The notes below the pieces were generated by a model. The model did no database searches and was not told the origin of the DNA. It saw nothing but the letters and a program-made list of their open reading frames with translations. A stretch of DNA of 64,000 bases, taken from contig NZ_CP146100.1 of NCBI RefSeq assembly GCF_037023755.1, positions 5,797,501-5,861,500 on the forward strand, in the 5' to 3' direction. Origin of the DNA: Saccharopolyspora sp. SCSIO 74807 (GTDB taxonomy: Bacteria; Actinomycetota; Actinomycetes; Mycobacteriales; Pseudonocardiaceae). The position numbers and the translations under genes were made by a program. Of the stretch, positions 53,733-64,000 are shown one piece after another (the first letter of the stretch is position 1; every line of letters starts with the position of its first letter).

Positions 53733-54617
53733 TCAGCCGTCCTCGCCGGGCGCGTCCTCGACCAGGTCCTGAGTCGCGGCCCAGCTCGCGAGCATCTTCA
53801 GGGCGTCGGCGGTGGGCGTGTCCGGCGGCGTGGTGTAGACGTTGAGCGTCAGGCCCGGTTCGGAGGGCAGTTCCATCGACTCGTAGTCGAGGTCGAGCTG
53901 GCCGACGACGGGATGGTGCAGCCGCTTCTGCCCGCTGCGGTGGAACTGCACGTCGTGCGATGCCCAGCGCTGGCGGAACACCTCGCTTCGCGTGGACAGC
54001 TCGCCGACCAGCTCGATCAGTTCCTTGTCGTGCGGATTGCGCCCCGCCTCCAGGCGCAGCATCGCCGCGCCGTCGTTGGCGATCAGGTCCCAGTCGACGA
54101 AGAAGTCGCGGGCGGCCGGGTTCAGGTAGACGAACCGCGTGGTGTTGGCCGGGCGGCGCGGATCTTCCAGGACCGGTGAGTAGAGCGCTCGGGCGAGCCG
54201 GTTCATCGCGACGATGTCGTGGCGCGCGTTGCGCACCCACGCCGGGGCCTCGGTGATCGCGTCGAGCACGTGCTGAACGGTCGGCCGCACGCTGGTCGGC
54301 GAGGCGCGGCGGCGCTTCGGACTCTGCCCCGAGGCCCGCGCGAGCGCGAACAGGTGGTCCCGTTCCGCCTCGTCGAGCTGCAGGGCGCGGGCCAGCGCGT
54401 CCAGCACCGGCTCGGAAGCGCCCGAGAGGTTGCCGCGCTCCATGCGCACGTAGTAGTCGACGGACACGCCCGCGAGCATCGCGACTTCTTCCCTGCGCAG
54501 GCCCTTGACCCGGCGTTTCCCCCCGTAGGCGGGCAGCCCCGCCTGCTCGGGGGTGATGCGCGCTCGCCGCGAGCTGAGGAACTCGCGGACCTCGGCGCGG
54601 TGCTCCGTCTGGCCCAT
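53733..54617 (-). CDS. XRE regulator with MmyB-like ligand domain
   Basis: The 294-residue product has VKGLRREEVAMLAGVSVDYY and VRMERGNLSG as helix-turn-helix, then the MmyB-like domain (WVRNARHDIVAMNRLARALY, FVYLNPAARDFFVDW). Proteins of this build often control a divergent oxidoreductase, as here (aldo/keto reductase at 54777). TAACCT lies six bases before the ATG, with GGAGGT directly in contact with it, so a leaderless start is likely. Confidence 0.9.
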   Translation of the reverse strand: MGQTEHRAEVREFLSSRRARITPEQAGLPAYGGKRRVKGLRREEVAMLAGVSVDYYVRMERGNLSGASEPVLDALARALQLDEAERDHLFALARASGQSPKRRRASPTSVRPTVQHVLDAITEAPAWVRNARHDIVAMNRLARALYSPVLEDPRRPANTTRFVYLNPAARDFFVDWDLIANDGAAMLRLEAGRNPHDKELIELVGELSTRSEVFRQRWASHDVQFHRSGQKRLHHPVVGQLDLDYESMELPSEPGLTLNVYTTPPDTPTADALKMLASWAATQDLVEDAPGEDG

Positions 54618-54665
54618 ACCTCCAGGTTAAGCACCTCGCGCGCGGGAGGGAGGGTCCGGCAATAC

Positions 54666-54726
54666 CCCTTGAGCCCGCGACGCCCTTGAGCCCGCGCCCG
54701 GCGGCACGGGGGTACTGCCGGTACCC
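54666..54726. promoter_or_regulatory. Direct and inverted repeats between XRE and aldo/keto reductase genes
   Basis: CCCTTGAGCCCGCG occurs at 54666-54679 and 54683-54696 (17-bp period), and GGGTAC-N5-GTACCC at 54710-54726. Either may be the XRE operator. Confidence 0.5.
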
Positions 54727-54766
54727 GGCTCTGCGGACACTGCCGGGCCGGTGGTGGCGGGCTTAG

Positions 54767-56698
<1,932 letters not shown>

Positions 56699-56785
56699 GG
56701 CCGCGGTCGGCGCGGTCGGGAAACCGCGCTACAGAAGGAGATTCGGGCGGTACAGACCCAAATTCTCCGGTTTGTGATGCGAAAC

Positions 56786-56817
56786 CGGCCCCCGTGCCCA
56801 AGCTTGGCACGGGGCCG
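56786..56817. terminator. Hairpin between convergent AKR and ADH genes
   Basis: CGGCCCCCGTGCC pairs with GGCACGGGGCCG around CAAGCTT, with one bulged base. It lies in the 140-bp region where the AKR (plus) and ADH (minus) transcripts meet. Confidence 0.7.
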
Positions 56818-56839
56818 CGCACGCGTGTTCCGCGATGGA

Positions 56840-57877
56840 CTACGTCAGATCGGCCATGTCGAGCACGAAGCGGTAGCGGACGTCGTTGCGCGCCAAGCGG
56901 TCGAGAGCTTCGCGCACGCGCGTTGAGGGGACGAGTTCGATGTCCGCGGTGACGTCGTGCTCGGCGCAGAACTCGAGCATGGCGGCCGTTGCGGGACGGC
57001 CCCCGCTACCCGCCGAGCTGAGCTTCTTGCGTCCTATCAGCAGATCGGTGGCCTGCACGGTGACCGAGCCCAGGTGTCCGAGGTGGCTGAGGGTTCCGTC
57101 CAGGGCCACGAGTCCGAGGTAAGGGGCGACGTCGTGCGGGACGGCCACAGTGTCGATGACGACGTCGAACCTGTCCCGAGCCGCGGTCATTCCTCGTCGG
57201 TCCGTGGACGCGATCAGGTCGTGGGCGCCCAGGCGGCGGGCGTCGTCAGCCTTGTCGGCGGATCGGCTGATGACCGTGGTCTGCGCCCCGAGTGCGACGG
57301 CGAGCTTGACCGCGAGGTGCCCGAGGCCGCCGAGCCCGGCCACCGCGACTCGGGTGCCTTCCCCGACACCGAGGGCCCGCAGCGGCTCCCAGACGGTGAT
57401 CCCCGCGCACAGCAATGGAGCCGCGGACGCGGGATCGAGCCCGGTGGGAAGCGGGTAGGCGAAGCGGTCGCGGACGACGTACTCGCGGGAGTAGGCCCCC
57501 ATCGTTGTGGTTCCGTCGTGGCGGTCGGTGCCGCCATAGGTCAGGGTCGGGAACTCGTGGCAGAAGTTCTCCTGCCCTTCCCGGCACATGGCGCATACGT
57601 CGCACGAGTCGACGATGTTGCCAACGGCCACCCCGTCACCGGCGGCGAATCGGGTGACCGCACGCCCGACGTCGGTCACCACTCCCGTGAACTCGTGACC
57701 GGGCACGACCGGCACTTCGCCGTTGCCGGTGCGGACGGCGTGGAGATCGGTATGGCAGACGCCGCAGTAGTCCACGCGCACGGCGACGTCGTCGTCCCGC
57801 AGTTCCCGTCGTGCGAGCGGAACCCGCCGCAACGCGGTCCCGGCGCCGTCGGCTTGCCAGCCCACGGTGCTCCTCAT
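56840..57877 (-). CDS. Zinc-dependent alcohol dehydrogenase
   Basis: The 345-residue product has the catalytic zinc site GVCHTDLHAV and PGHE, structural cysteines (CDVCAMC and a fourth C in ENFCHE) and GLGGLGHLAVKLA as NAD(P) site. It is related to the ADH at 29717 (both end with DVRYRFVLD or DVRYRFVID). GGGGGAG before ATG 57877 supports the start. It probably reduces aldehydes; the next gene on the same strand is a hydrolase 68 bp upstream. Confidence 0.9.
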   Translation of the reverse strand: MRSTVGWQADGAGTALRRVPLARRELRDDDVAVRVDYCGVCHTDLHAVRTGNGEVPVVPGHEFTGVVTDVGRAVTRFAAGDGVAVGNIVDSCDVCAMCREGQENFCHEFPTLTYGGTDRHDGTTTMGAYSREYVVRDRFAYPLPTGLDPASAAPLLCAGITVWEPLRALGVGEGTRVAVAGLGGLGHLAVKLAVALGAQTTVISRSADKADDARRLGAHDLIASTDRRGMTAARDRFDVVIDTVAVPHDVAPYLGLVALDGTLSHLGHLGSVTVQATDLLIGRKKLSSAGSGGRPATAAMLEFCAEHDVTADIELVPSTRVREALDRLARNDVRYRFVLDMADLT

Positions 57878-57945
57878 GGCCCACTCCCCCGGCAAGCAGG
57901 ATGTTCGGTTTCACAACCGTAGCGGACTCCGGCCCGAACCGGTGG

Positions 57946-58734
57946 TCACGGAATCGTGGCGAGGAATCGTTCGATGTCGGTCGCGCAGGTGTCGGGGGTT
58001 TCGACGAACGGAACGTGCGCGATGTCGTAGTACACCTGCAAACCGCAGCGCGGGATGGCCTGCTGCGTGGCGAGGTGGTTGCGCAGCGGTATGTGCTTGT
58101 CGCGATCACCGCAGACCAGCAGTGTCGGCAGAGCTGCCAGGGCGGCGAGGTCCGGTTGGCGGGTGAACGTCCGCATCGCGTGGGCCGCGCCCTCCATGTG
58201 TTCCGGCGACGCCGATTCGACCGCGCTGATGAGGTCGCGCAGGTATTCCTCGGGCGGTGGGCGGCGGAACGCTGCGCGGGCGAACGCTTGCTGCTGCTCC
58301 CGCGTCGGATGCGCGAGCGCCTCGAAGCTGGCCTCATCGGGCAGGAAGTCGAAGCCGGAGGTCGACGACGGGGCGACCAGCACGATCCCGGCGAACCGCT
58401 CAGGATCTTCCAAGGCGGCGGTCAGCGCGATCACGCCGCCCAGGCTGTGCCCGATCACGACGGGCCGGTCCATGCCGCGCCGGTCGCACAGCGCGGTGAG
58501 GTCGGCGGCGTACTCGTCGATCGTGCAGCGCTGCGGCGTGGCCGGGCGTCCGCTCGCGCCGCAGCCGACCAGGTCGAACCGCGTGAACCGGTATCGCTCC
58601 TGGTCGAGCCGGTCGACCAGCGGGCTCCACGCCCTGTGGTCGTGCTGGAAGCCGTGCACCAGCACGAGGTCGCAGTCACCGCTGCCGGACTGCTGAAACG
58701 CCAGGTCAGCGCCTCGAATCTGATCATGCTGCAC
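57946..58734 (-). CDS. Alpha/beta hydrolase
   Basis: The 262-residue product has LVLVHGFQHDHRAW (oxyanion HG), GHSLGGVIAL with the nucleophile serine, VCGDRDKHIP with the acid and AHVPFVETP with the catalytic His: a complete triad. It is an esterase, lactonase or related hydrolase of the 3-oxoadipate enol-lactonase shape. The start is a GTG at 58734. No close partner indicates the substrate. Confidence 0.88.
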   Translation of the reverse strand: MQHDQIRGADLAFQQSGSGDCDLVLVHGFQHDHRAWSPLVDRLDQERYRFTRFDLVGCGASGRPATPQRCTIDEYAADLTALCDRRGMDRPVVIGHSLGGVIALTAALEDPERFAGIVLVAPSSTSGFDFLPDEASFEALAHPTREQQQAFARAAFRRPPPEEYLRDLISAVESASPEHMEGAAHAMRTFTRQPDLAALAALPTLLVCGDRDKHIPLRNHLATQQAIPRCGLQVYYDIAHVPFVETPDTCATDIERFLATIP

Positions 58735-58823
58735 GGCCGGAGCCTACCGCGCGCAGGCGAACCGCCGGAACCTCCACGCGCTCAGCCCGGCCGATGGCCC
58801 CACGTCCGTCGAGCTGCGGTTGC

Positions 58824-59711
58824 TCAGCGCAGCTCAAGCCGGTCGACGACCGCTGCGACCGCGGCACGGTCCGCATCGGGAAGACCGCGCAGCGGGCGGG
58901 GCAGGTTCGGGTGCCCGACCAGCCCGAGGTGCTCGGCGATCGCGGAGACGACGCGGAGGCTGCCGTGGCGGGCGAACAACTCCCACAGCGGTCGAAGCCG
59001 CTCCGATTCCGCAGCCGCGGACGCCGCAGCGCCGCCGCGGGCGGCGCGAGTGATCGCCAGCGCAGGTTCCGGCACCGTCCCGGCCAGCACCGAGTACCAG
59101 GCGTCGCACCCGGCGTTGAGCCCGGTCGCGGCGAGCGGATCACCGCTGACCCCGATCGTCACCGCGGGCAGCAGCGCGCGGAGCCGCGACACGCGCCGCT
59201 CGGCGTCGCCCGGATCGGCAGGGACTCCGGGGATCTTGATCGAGGCGACGTTCGGGAGCTCGGCGACGCGGGCGTAGAGCTCGTCGGTGAAGGTGAAGTG
59301 CGTGGTGCCCGGGTTGTCGTAGACCACGAGCGGCACCGACAGCTCGGCCGCGACGTCCTCGTAGAGCCCGAACACCTCGTCCGCGGTCAGCGCTTGGTAC
59401 GACACCGGCGCGAGCAGCACTCCAGAAGCTCCGACGGCCTGCGCGTCCTCCGCGAGTTCGAGGACGCCGCGGGTGCGCAGCGCGCCGATTCCGACGAGCA
59501 CCGGGGTGTTCCCGGCGTGTTCGACCGCAAGCCGCGCGACGTGGGCACGTTCCTCGCGGTCGAGGTACGGGTAGGAACCGGTGGAGCCGAGCGCGGTGAT
59601 CGAGTCGACGCGCGCGGCCGCGAGCCGCCCGACGAGCGCGGCGAACGCCTCCTCGTCCACGCCGTCGTCGGTGATGGGGGTGAGCGGGAACGCGCTGAGT
59701 CCGGTGAGCAT
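58824..59711 (-). CDS. Dihydrodipicolinate-synthase-family aldolase
   Basis: The 295-residue product has the DapA fold marks GSTGSYPYLDREER (pyruvate carboxylate site), VVYDNPGTTHF with the catalytic Tyr and ASIKIPGV with the Schiff-base Lys. Normal DapA has GTTGE in the first motif; S-Y-P-Y here indicates another substrate. It begins 14 bp after the stop of the cystathionine-gamma-synthase-like gene, so both form one operon. It would condense or cleave a 2-oxo acid with an aldehyde. Confidence 0.85.
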   Translation of the reverse strand: MLTGLSAFPLTPITDDGVDEEAFAALVGRLAAARVDSITALGSTGSYPYLDREERAHVARLAVEHAGNTPVLVGIGALRTRGVLELAEDAQAVGASGVLLAPVSYQALTADEVFGLYEDVAAELSVPLVVYDNPGTTHFTFTDELYARVAELPNVASIKIPGVPADPGDAERRVSRLRALLPAVTIGVSGDPLAATGLNAGCDAWYSVLAGTVPEPALAITRAARGGAAASAAAESERLRPLWELFARHGSLRVVSAIAEHLGLVGHPNLPRPLRGLPDADRAAVAAVVDRLELR

Positions 59712-59725
59712 GACTCTCCCGTTGG

Positions 59726-60931
59726 TCAAGCGGGCAGTGCGGTGTCGAGCGCTGCGCGGATGTCGGCGATCAGGTCGCCCGGCTCCTCCAGGCCGACCGC
59801 CAGCCGGAGGTGCCCGTAGCGCTGGAACGGTTCGGGGTAGTACTTGTCCCCGCCGCGCGTGCCGGGTGCGACGTGCACGATCAGCGTCTCGTCGTGCCCG
59901 AGCGAGACCGCGGACGTGATCACGCGCAGTGCGTTGACGAACCGGTTCTGCACCTCGGAATCGCCTTCCAGCGCGAAGGAAAGCACCGCACCGTAGCCGC
60001 GGTCGCCGAACTGGCGCTTCGCCAGCTCGTGCTGCGGATGGTCGGTCAGCCCGGGATAGGCGACGAAGGCGATCCGCTGCTCGGCGGCCAGGAACTCGGC
60101 GATCCGCTGCGCGTTCGCGAGGTGCTGGCGCAGCCGCAGCGGCAGCGTGACCGAACCCCGCATGATCAACCATGCGTTGAACGGCGCGAGCACCCCGCCG
60201 ACGTCCACACCCGCATCGCCGCGGATCTTGCCGACCAGCTCGTGCGAGCCGATCACCGCGCCGCCCATCGCGTCGCCGTGGCCGTTGATGAACTTGGTCA
60301 GCGAGTGGATCACCACGTCCGCGCCGTCGGCCAGCGGCCGGTACAGCGGGGGCGGAGTGAACGTGCCGTCCACGCTCAGCAGCGCACCGCCCTCGTGCGC
60401 GATCTCGGCGACCGCGGCGATGTCGGTTACCGCGGTGGTCGGATTCGCGATGGTCTCGACGTGCACCAGTCGCGTGTCCGGGCGCATCGCCGCGCGCACC
60501 GCGTCGAGGTCGGTGGATTCCACGAACGTCGCCTCGATGCCGTAGCGCTCCGGCAGCAGCTCGGCGAACAACCGGTGCACCGCCTCGTAGGCCACTGCCG
60601 ACACGACCACGTGATCACCGCTGCGCAGGTGCGTGAAGAACATGGCGTGCAGCGCGGCGACGCCGCTGGCGAAGACCACCGCCTCTTCCCCACCGTCCAG
60701 CGCGGCGAGCTTGGTCTCCAGCGCGCGCTGGTTGATGTGCCCGTTGCGCGCGTAGATCAGCTCGCTGGAGTCCGACCAGCTCAGTTGCGAGGCGTCCTCG
60801 GGCAGCACGTAGGAATTCGCCGCCACCAGCGGAGTGCGCAGCGCACCGAAGGCGTCGGAGGAGTTGCCGCCGTGTACCGCCCAGGTCAGCTCGTCGACTG
60901 TGGACGGATCGTGCCTGTCCGGAGTGGACAT
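59726..60931 (-). CDS. Cystathionine-gamma-synthase-like PLP enzyme
   Basis: The 401-residue product belongs to the trans-sulfuration PLP family: YARNGHINQRALETKLAALDG, FASGVAALHAMF, the ETIANPTTAV segment and the PLP lysine in HSLTKFINGHGDAMGG. It has the length of MetB/MetC/MdeA. The sequence is diverged from housekeeping MetB in the substrate region (YARNGHIN for the usual YSRxxNPT), so the reaction (gamma-substitution or elimination) is open. The aldolase gene follows 14 bp downstream. Confidence 0.85.
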   Translation of the reverse strand: MSTPDRHDPSTVDELTWAVHGGNSSDAFGALRTPLVAANSYVLPEDASQLSWSDSSELIYARNGHINQRALETKLAALDGGEEAVVFASGVAALHAMFFTHLRSGDHVVVSAVAYEAVHRLFAELLPERYGIEATFVESTDLDAVRAAMRPDTRLVHVETIANPTTAVTDIAAVAEIAHEGGALLSVDGTFTPPPLYRPLADGADVVIHSLTKFINGHGDAMGGAVIGSHELVGKIRGDAGVDVGGVLAPFNAWLIMRGSVTLPLRLRQHLANAQRIAEFLAAEQRIAFVAYPGLTDHPQHELAKRQFGDRGYGAVLSFALEGDSEVQNRFVNALRVITSAVSLGHDETLIVHVAPGTRGGDKYYPEPFQRYGHLRLAVGLEEPGDLIADIRAALDTALPA

Positions 60932-61168
60932 CCGTGTTCCTTTCGTCCGGACCGCAGCGAGAGCACGACGCGGCTGCGATCTTGCGGCTGCTGCGGTTGC
61001 TGATCGTGACACCATCCTAGGCACGTTCTCGACGCTGATCACCAGGTCAAGGCAGGCTCCGGAACCGCGCCCGCCATCCGGACCCGCGGCCGAACGTCGA
61101 TCGAGGTCGTGCGCGCCGCAGGTATCGTCGGCGCCGCACCTGATCATCCCGACGAGCGAGGACCCCGC

Positions 61169-61591
61169 GTGGACACCATCGACACCTTCCGCACCGCCGT
61201 GCAGCAGCGCGACGTCGCCGCGCTGGAGCCGCTGTTCGCGGCCGAACCGCGGATGTTCAGCCCGATCAAGTTCCGGCCGTTCGAGGGCCGCAGCACGGTC
61301 CTCGGCGTGTTCGGCGTGCTCATGCACCGGGTCTTCGAGGAGTTCCGCTACGTCGGCGACCTCGGCGGCACGGCGGAGACCGATGCGGGCGACGCCACCG
61401 ACGCGCACGTGCTGGTGTTCCGGGCGACCGTCGCGGGCAAGCAGATCCACGGCATCGACCTGATCCACCTCGACGACGACGGCCTGATCTCGGAGTTCAC
61501 CGTCATGGTCCGGCCGTTGAGCGCGGTCACCGCGCTGGGCGAGGCCGTCCACGCCGGACTCGTCGCCGAAGGCTTGGCACCCGCCGAGTGA
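61169..61591 (+). CDS. SnoaL/NTF2-like protein
   Basis: The 140-residue product has the pattern of a small cone-shaped alpha+beta barrel: TIDTFRTAVQQRDVAALEPL, then FRPFEGRSTVLGVFGVL and LIHLDDDGLISEFTVMVRPL. Members are ketosteroid-isomerase-like enzymes or binding proteins. GAGGA precedes GTG 61169. It is divergent from the CGS-like operon and followed directly by a terminator. Confidence 0.8.
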   Translation: MDTIDTFRTAVQQRDVAALEPLFAAEPRMFSPIKFRPFEGRSTVLGVFGVLMHRVFEEFRYVGDLGGTAETDAGDATDAHVLVFRATVAGKQIHGIDLIHLDDDGLISEFTVMVRPLSAVTALGEAVHAGLVAEGLAPAE

Positions 61592-61593
61592 TC

Positions 61594-61622
61594 GGCCCGC
61601 TCCAGGAATCCGGGAGCGGGCC
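61594..61622 (+). terminator. Hairpin after the SnoaL-like gene
   Basis: GGCCCGCTCC and GGAGCGGGCC are perfectly complementary over 10 bp with a nine-base loop, starting two bases after the stop codon. Confidence 0.7.
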
Positions 61623-61645
61623 TGCCCGCTCGATCGGACGTCCCT

Positions 61646-61696
61646 GAGCGAACGGCCCGTTCGACCAATCCAGTGGGACCGGAGTTCCGTTCACTC
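61646..61696 (+). repeat. 51-bp inverted-end element, copy E
   Basis: It starts GAGCGAACGG, ends CCGTTCACTC and has the core GACCAATCCAGTGGGACC. One terminal position is a G-T wobble. Copy F follows after 55 bp in the same orientation. Confidence 0.88.
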
Positions 61697-61751
61697 CGGA
61701 TGCAGCTTCGGCGCGTCGGCCTACCGGTGTCGCACCGCGCGAACAGGGTCC

Positions 61752-61802
61752 GAGTGAACGGACCGTTTGACCAATCTAGCCGGACCAGCGGTCCGTTCAC
61801 TC
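61752..61802 (+). repeat. 51-bp inverted-end element, copy F
   Basis: The ends GAGTGAACGGACCG and CGGTCCGTTCACTC pair perfectly over 14 bp, the longest stem of the six copies. The core is TTTGACCAATCTAGCCGGACC. It lies just before the end of the convergent acyl-CoA dehydrogenase gene. Confidence 0.88.
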
Positions 61803-61821
61803 CGAACACCCCGGATGGCGC

Positions 61822-62988
61822 TCAGTCCGTTGGCCAGCGCGGCTCGGCGCCGGGATCGATGTTCAGCGCGGCCTTGCCGATCGTTTCCAGCGCGACGTCG
61901 TTGTTCGGCGGGTGGAACTGGCCCGCGCGCACGTCGCGGTAGTACCGCTCCAGCGGCAGCTTCCGGAAAATGCCCTGGCCACCGACCATGCGAATGCAGC
62001 GGTCCACGGCTTCGTCGGCCGCGTTCACGGCCACGTGCTTGATCGTGTTGAGGTCGGCCGGGCTGAGCACCCCGGTCTCGGCGCGGCGATGCAGCCCGTC
62101 GGCGACCAGCGCCTCCGCGGGCCGCAGCAGCAGTTCGATCTCGGCCGCGCCGTAGACCTGCGCGGGCTGGCGCGCCATCGGCAGCGAAGCACCGGTGACG
62201 GTCCGGCTGGTGACGCGGTCGTAGGAGAAGCGCACGGCCGTGCGGGCCAGTCCTAGGTAGATCGAGGCGATGGTGAAGGCGAACCAGGAGAATCCGCGTT
62301 CCCTGGCGGCATCCCAGACGAGTTCTTCGTCGTTGGCGGCCAAATCCTGCTGCACGGCCGCATGGGGCACGAAGACGTCGTCGAAGACCACGTCCCAGGA
62401 ACCGGTGCCGCGCATCGCCGTCGTGTCCCAGGTGTCCACGAAGTTCAGGCCCGGCGTGTCCCGATTCAGGCCGAACAGCAGCAGATTCCCGGTCTCGGTA
62501 TCGGCCGCGGTTCCCCAGAAGAAGTTCAGCACCGGTGCCAGCGAGCAGAACGACTTGCGCCCGGAGATGACGTAGCCGCCGTCGACCGGCTTGGCCGGTG
62601 TCGCCGAGGTGCGCACGTTCAGGCCGGTGGCCGCATCGGTCAGGCTGCCGCCGACGATCGTGCCGCCCGCGACCATCTGGAACAGCTGCTCGGCGCCGCG
62701 ATCTCCGGCGTACCAGCCTTCGGCCGCGGAGCCGAGGCCGAAGACGTGCATGTTGACCGCCAGCGCCGTGGAGGCGCAGCCGCCGGCGAGGATCCGCTGG
62801 CACGCGGCGACGGTCGCGAGGTCGGCCCCACCGCCGCCGAACTGCTCGGGCACCGCGATGGTGAGGTAGCCGACCTCTTTCATGCGCTCGATGTTCCGCA
62901 CCGGGAACTGTCCACTTCGGTCGGTTTCCGCGGCGGTTTCGGCGAATTCCGCGGCCAGCCCGGTCGCGACCTCGGTCCAGTCTGTCAT
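61822..62988 (-). CDS. Acyl-CoA dehydrogenase-family flavoprotein
   Basis: The 388-residue product has the three-part ACAD build: IAVPEQFGGGGADLATVAAC, then SLTDAATGLNVRTSATPAKP and SGRKSFCSLAPVLNF in the beta domain, and FSYDRVTSRT plus CIRMVGGQGIFRKLPLERYY in the C-terminal helices. The position of the usual Glu is not clear, and RKSFCS is reminiscent of monooxygenase-type ACADs (SfnB/DszC-like), so it may be a flavin monooxygenase. The ATG overlaps the stop of the ADH gene upstream (ATGA). Confidence 0.85.
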   Translation of the reverse strand: MTDWTEVATGLAAEFAETAAETDRSGQFPVRNIERMKEVGYLTIAVPEQFGGGGADLATVAACQRILAGGCASTALAVNMHVFGLGSAAEGWYAGDRGAEQLFQMVAGGTIVGGSLTDAATGLNVRTSATPAKPVDGGYVISGRKSFCSLAPVLNFFWGTAADTETGNLLLFGLNRDTPGLNFVDTWDTTAMRGTGSWDVVFDDVFVPHAAVQQDLAANDEELVWDAARERGFSWFAFTIASIYLGLARTAVRFSYDRVTSRTVTGASLPMARQPAQVYGAAEIELLLRPAEALVADGLHRRAETGVLSPADLNTIKHVAVNAADEAVDRCIRMVGGQGIFRKLPLERYYRDVRAGQFHPPNNDVALETIGKAALNIDPGAEPRWPTD

Positions 62989-64000
62989 CACGGCTCCACG
63001 ATGATCTTGCAGTGTTCTTCCGGGCGGTCGAGGGCTTCGAAGGCCCAGCCGATGTCGTCGAGCGGTATCCGCGCGGTGATCAGGGATGCCACGTCGATCT
63101 CCCCTTCGGCGATCGAACGCAGCGACCGCGCGAACTCCGCCGGGTCGTACCCCAGCGCGAACTGGACGTTGATCTCCTTGCTGATCCCGAAGAACGGGCT
63201 GATCGTGTCGTCCTCCATGCACACGCCGACCACGAGCACCCGCGTCCCGCGCGGCGCGGAACGCAGCACGTCGTTGATCATCCCCGGCACGCCGACGGCC
63301 TCGAACACCACGAGCGGCCGGTGGCCATCGCCGGTGCCCCAAGGTGTCTCCTCGCCGGGATCGACCGTCCGGTGCGCTCCCATGGTCGCGGCCAGGTTCC
63401 GGCGCGCGGGCGAGAAGTCGGCGGCCGCGATCGGTTCGATGCCGCGCACCCGCAGCGCCGCGATCACCGCCAGCCCGACCGGTCCGCAGCCGAGCACCAA
63501 CGCGTCTTCGCCTTGCTGAATCCCGGATTTGTTCACCGCGTGCAGCCCGACCGCCATCGGCTCGGTCAGCGCCGCGTGGTGCGCGGGAAGTCCATTGGGG
63601 ACTTCGAGCAGCAATTGCGCGGACAGCAGCAGTTGCTCGCCGTAGCCCCCTTTGACGCTGTTCGAGTAGACGATCGGTTGGATACCGTCCGGACCCGCGA
63701 GCAGCGGCATCGCGGTCACGTGCGCGCCGACCGGCGCGGATTCCTCCGTGTCCGGGCCGAATTCCAGCACCTCGGCGGAGAACTCGTGTCCCATGTAGAC
63801 GTCGCGGTCGAGCTCGACGAGATCGGCCGAGCCGCCCGTACCGTCCATTTCCCTGCCGAGCGCGAGCATCCGCTCGCCGTGCCGGGCGAAGTGCAGGTCG
63901 GAACCGCAGATCCCGCACGCCCGCACCCGCGCCAGCACCTGACCGGGGCCGGGCCGCGGGTCGGCGACGTCGTCGCGGACCGCGATCCGGCCCGCGTTGA
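62988..64000 (-). CDS. Zinc-dependent dehydrogenase (butanediol/threonine type), start outside the window
   Basis: The frame is open to the right edge, so the first residues are missing. It has GICGSDLHFARHG, MGHEFSAEV, ALVLGCGPVGLAVIAALRVR as NAD site and EIDVASLITARIPLDDIGWA at the C-terminus. The four-cysteine structural zinc loop is absent, as in some members of the 2,3-butanediol/L-threonine dehydrogenase group. It is translationally coupled to the ACAD-like gene. Substrate unknown. Confidence 0.88.
   Translation of the reverse strand, partial: NAGRIAVRDDVADPRPGPGQVLARVRACGICGSDLHFARHGERMLALGREMDGTGGSADLVELDRDVYMGHEFSAEVLEFGPDTEESAPVGAHVTAMPLLAGPDGIQPIVYSNSVKGGYGEQLLLSAQLLLEVPNGLPAHHAALTEPMAVGLHAVNKSGIQQGEDALVLGCGPVGLAVIAALRVRGIEPIAAADFSPARRNLAATMGAHRTVDPGEETPWGTGDGHRPLVVFEAVGVPGMINDVLRSAPRGTRVLVVGVCMEDDTISPFFGISKEINVQFALGYDPAEFARSLRSIAEGEIDVASLITARIPLDDIGWAFEALDRPEEHCKIIVEP

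Noticed and set aside
61673-61942. Plus-strand ORF over the repeat pair at 61.7 kb
   Set aside because: It consists of the two repeat copies and antisense to the acyl-CoA dehydrogenase end, with no start signal.

Overview
This is high-GC DNA with strong G/C preference at third codon positions, tightly packed operons with ATGA/TGATG stop-start overlaps, GTG and TTG starts, several apparently leaderless genes, a mycofactocin-type SDR, a BioQ-like biotin repressor, DUF3099 and DUF6131-like proteins and two Methyltransf_19 (DUF574) enzymes. Together these point to a filamentous actinomycete, most likely of the Pseudonocardiaceae (Saccharopolyspora-like); genus is a guess. No rRNA, tRNA, CRISPR array, prophage or transposase was recognised. 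The window looks like an accessory, catabolism-rich chromosomal region.

Layout. 0-9 kb: a cytochrome P450 cut by the left edge, an esterase-like remnant, a repeat-rich gap, an XRE regulator with a SLOG-like protein, a Tat lipoprotein with glycosidase-like motifs, a sulfotransferase, two SDRs and a broken adenosine deaminase. 9-14 kb: VOC proteins, DUF3099, two paralogous SAM methyltransferases and an isocitrate-lyase/PEP-mutase family enzyme. 14-19 kb: a TetR regulator facing a three-subunit molybdenum hydroxylase (PaoABC type), with two 18-bp palindromes between them. 19-25 kb: a FadR-type regulator facing an overlapping operon of MFS permease, DhaK/DhaL-type kinase, TIM-like isomerase, TIM-barrel enzyme and a 6PGDH-like dehydrogenase. 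This set fits L-erythrulose and D-apionate catabolism. 25-29.5 kb: acyl-CoA dehydrogenase, then bioB-bioF facing bioQ across a double BioQ box. 29.5-31.7 kb: an alcohol dehydrogenase and TetR pair bracketed by two inverted copies of a structured repeat. 31.7-39 kb: MFS/LacI pair, then a SorC regulator facing a tetritol-type operon (EltD-like dehydrogenase, polyol permease, DthD-like SDR). 39-46 kb: small membrane protein, FUSC transporter, XRE/thioesterase pair, TetR-DHA2 efflux operon, ricin-like secreted protein and a frameshifted Ser/Thr kinase remnant. 46.5-53.7 kb: a TctCBA tripartite tricarboxylate transporter, a GntR regulator and an aconitase, with the transporter and aconitase promoters carrying the same operator. 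53.7-64 kb: redox enzymes (two AKRs, two ADHs), hydrolase, a DapA-family aldolase with a cystathionine-gamma-synthase-like enzyme, a SnoaL-like protein, and an acyl-CoA dehydrogenase/ADH pair cut by the right edge.

How parts may work together. The EltD/DthD-like operon at 35.6-39.0 kb would make erythrulose, and the LerK/LerI-like enzymes at 21.1-23.7 kb could phosphorylate and isomerise it, so two separately regulated loci may form one four-carbon sugar route. The GntR-controlled transporter and aconitase form a plausible tricarboxylate uptake and use regulon.

The most unusual content is non-coding. (1) A 51-bp element with inverted-repeat ends occurs six times as three same-orientation tandem pairs. 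(2) A roughly 160-bp element occurs twice in inverted orientation; its two copies differ by several compensatory base-pair changes in three nested helices, which indicates selection on structure.
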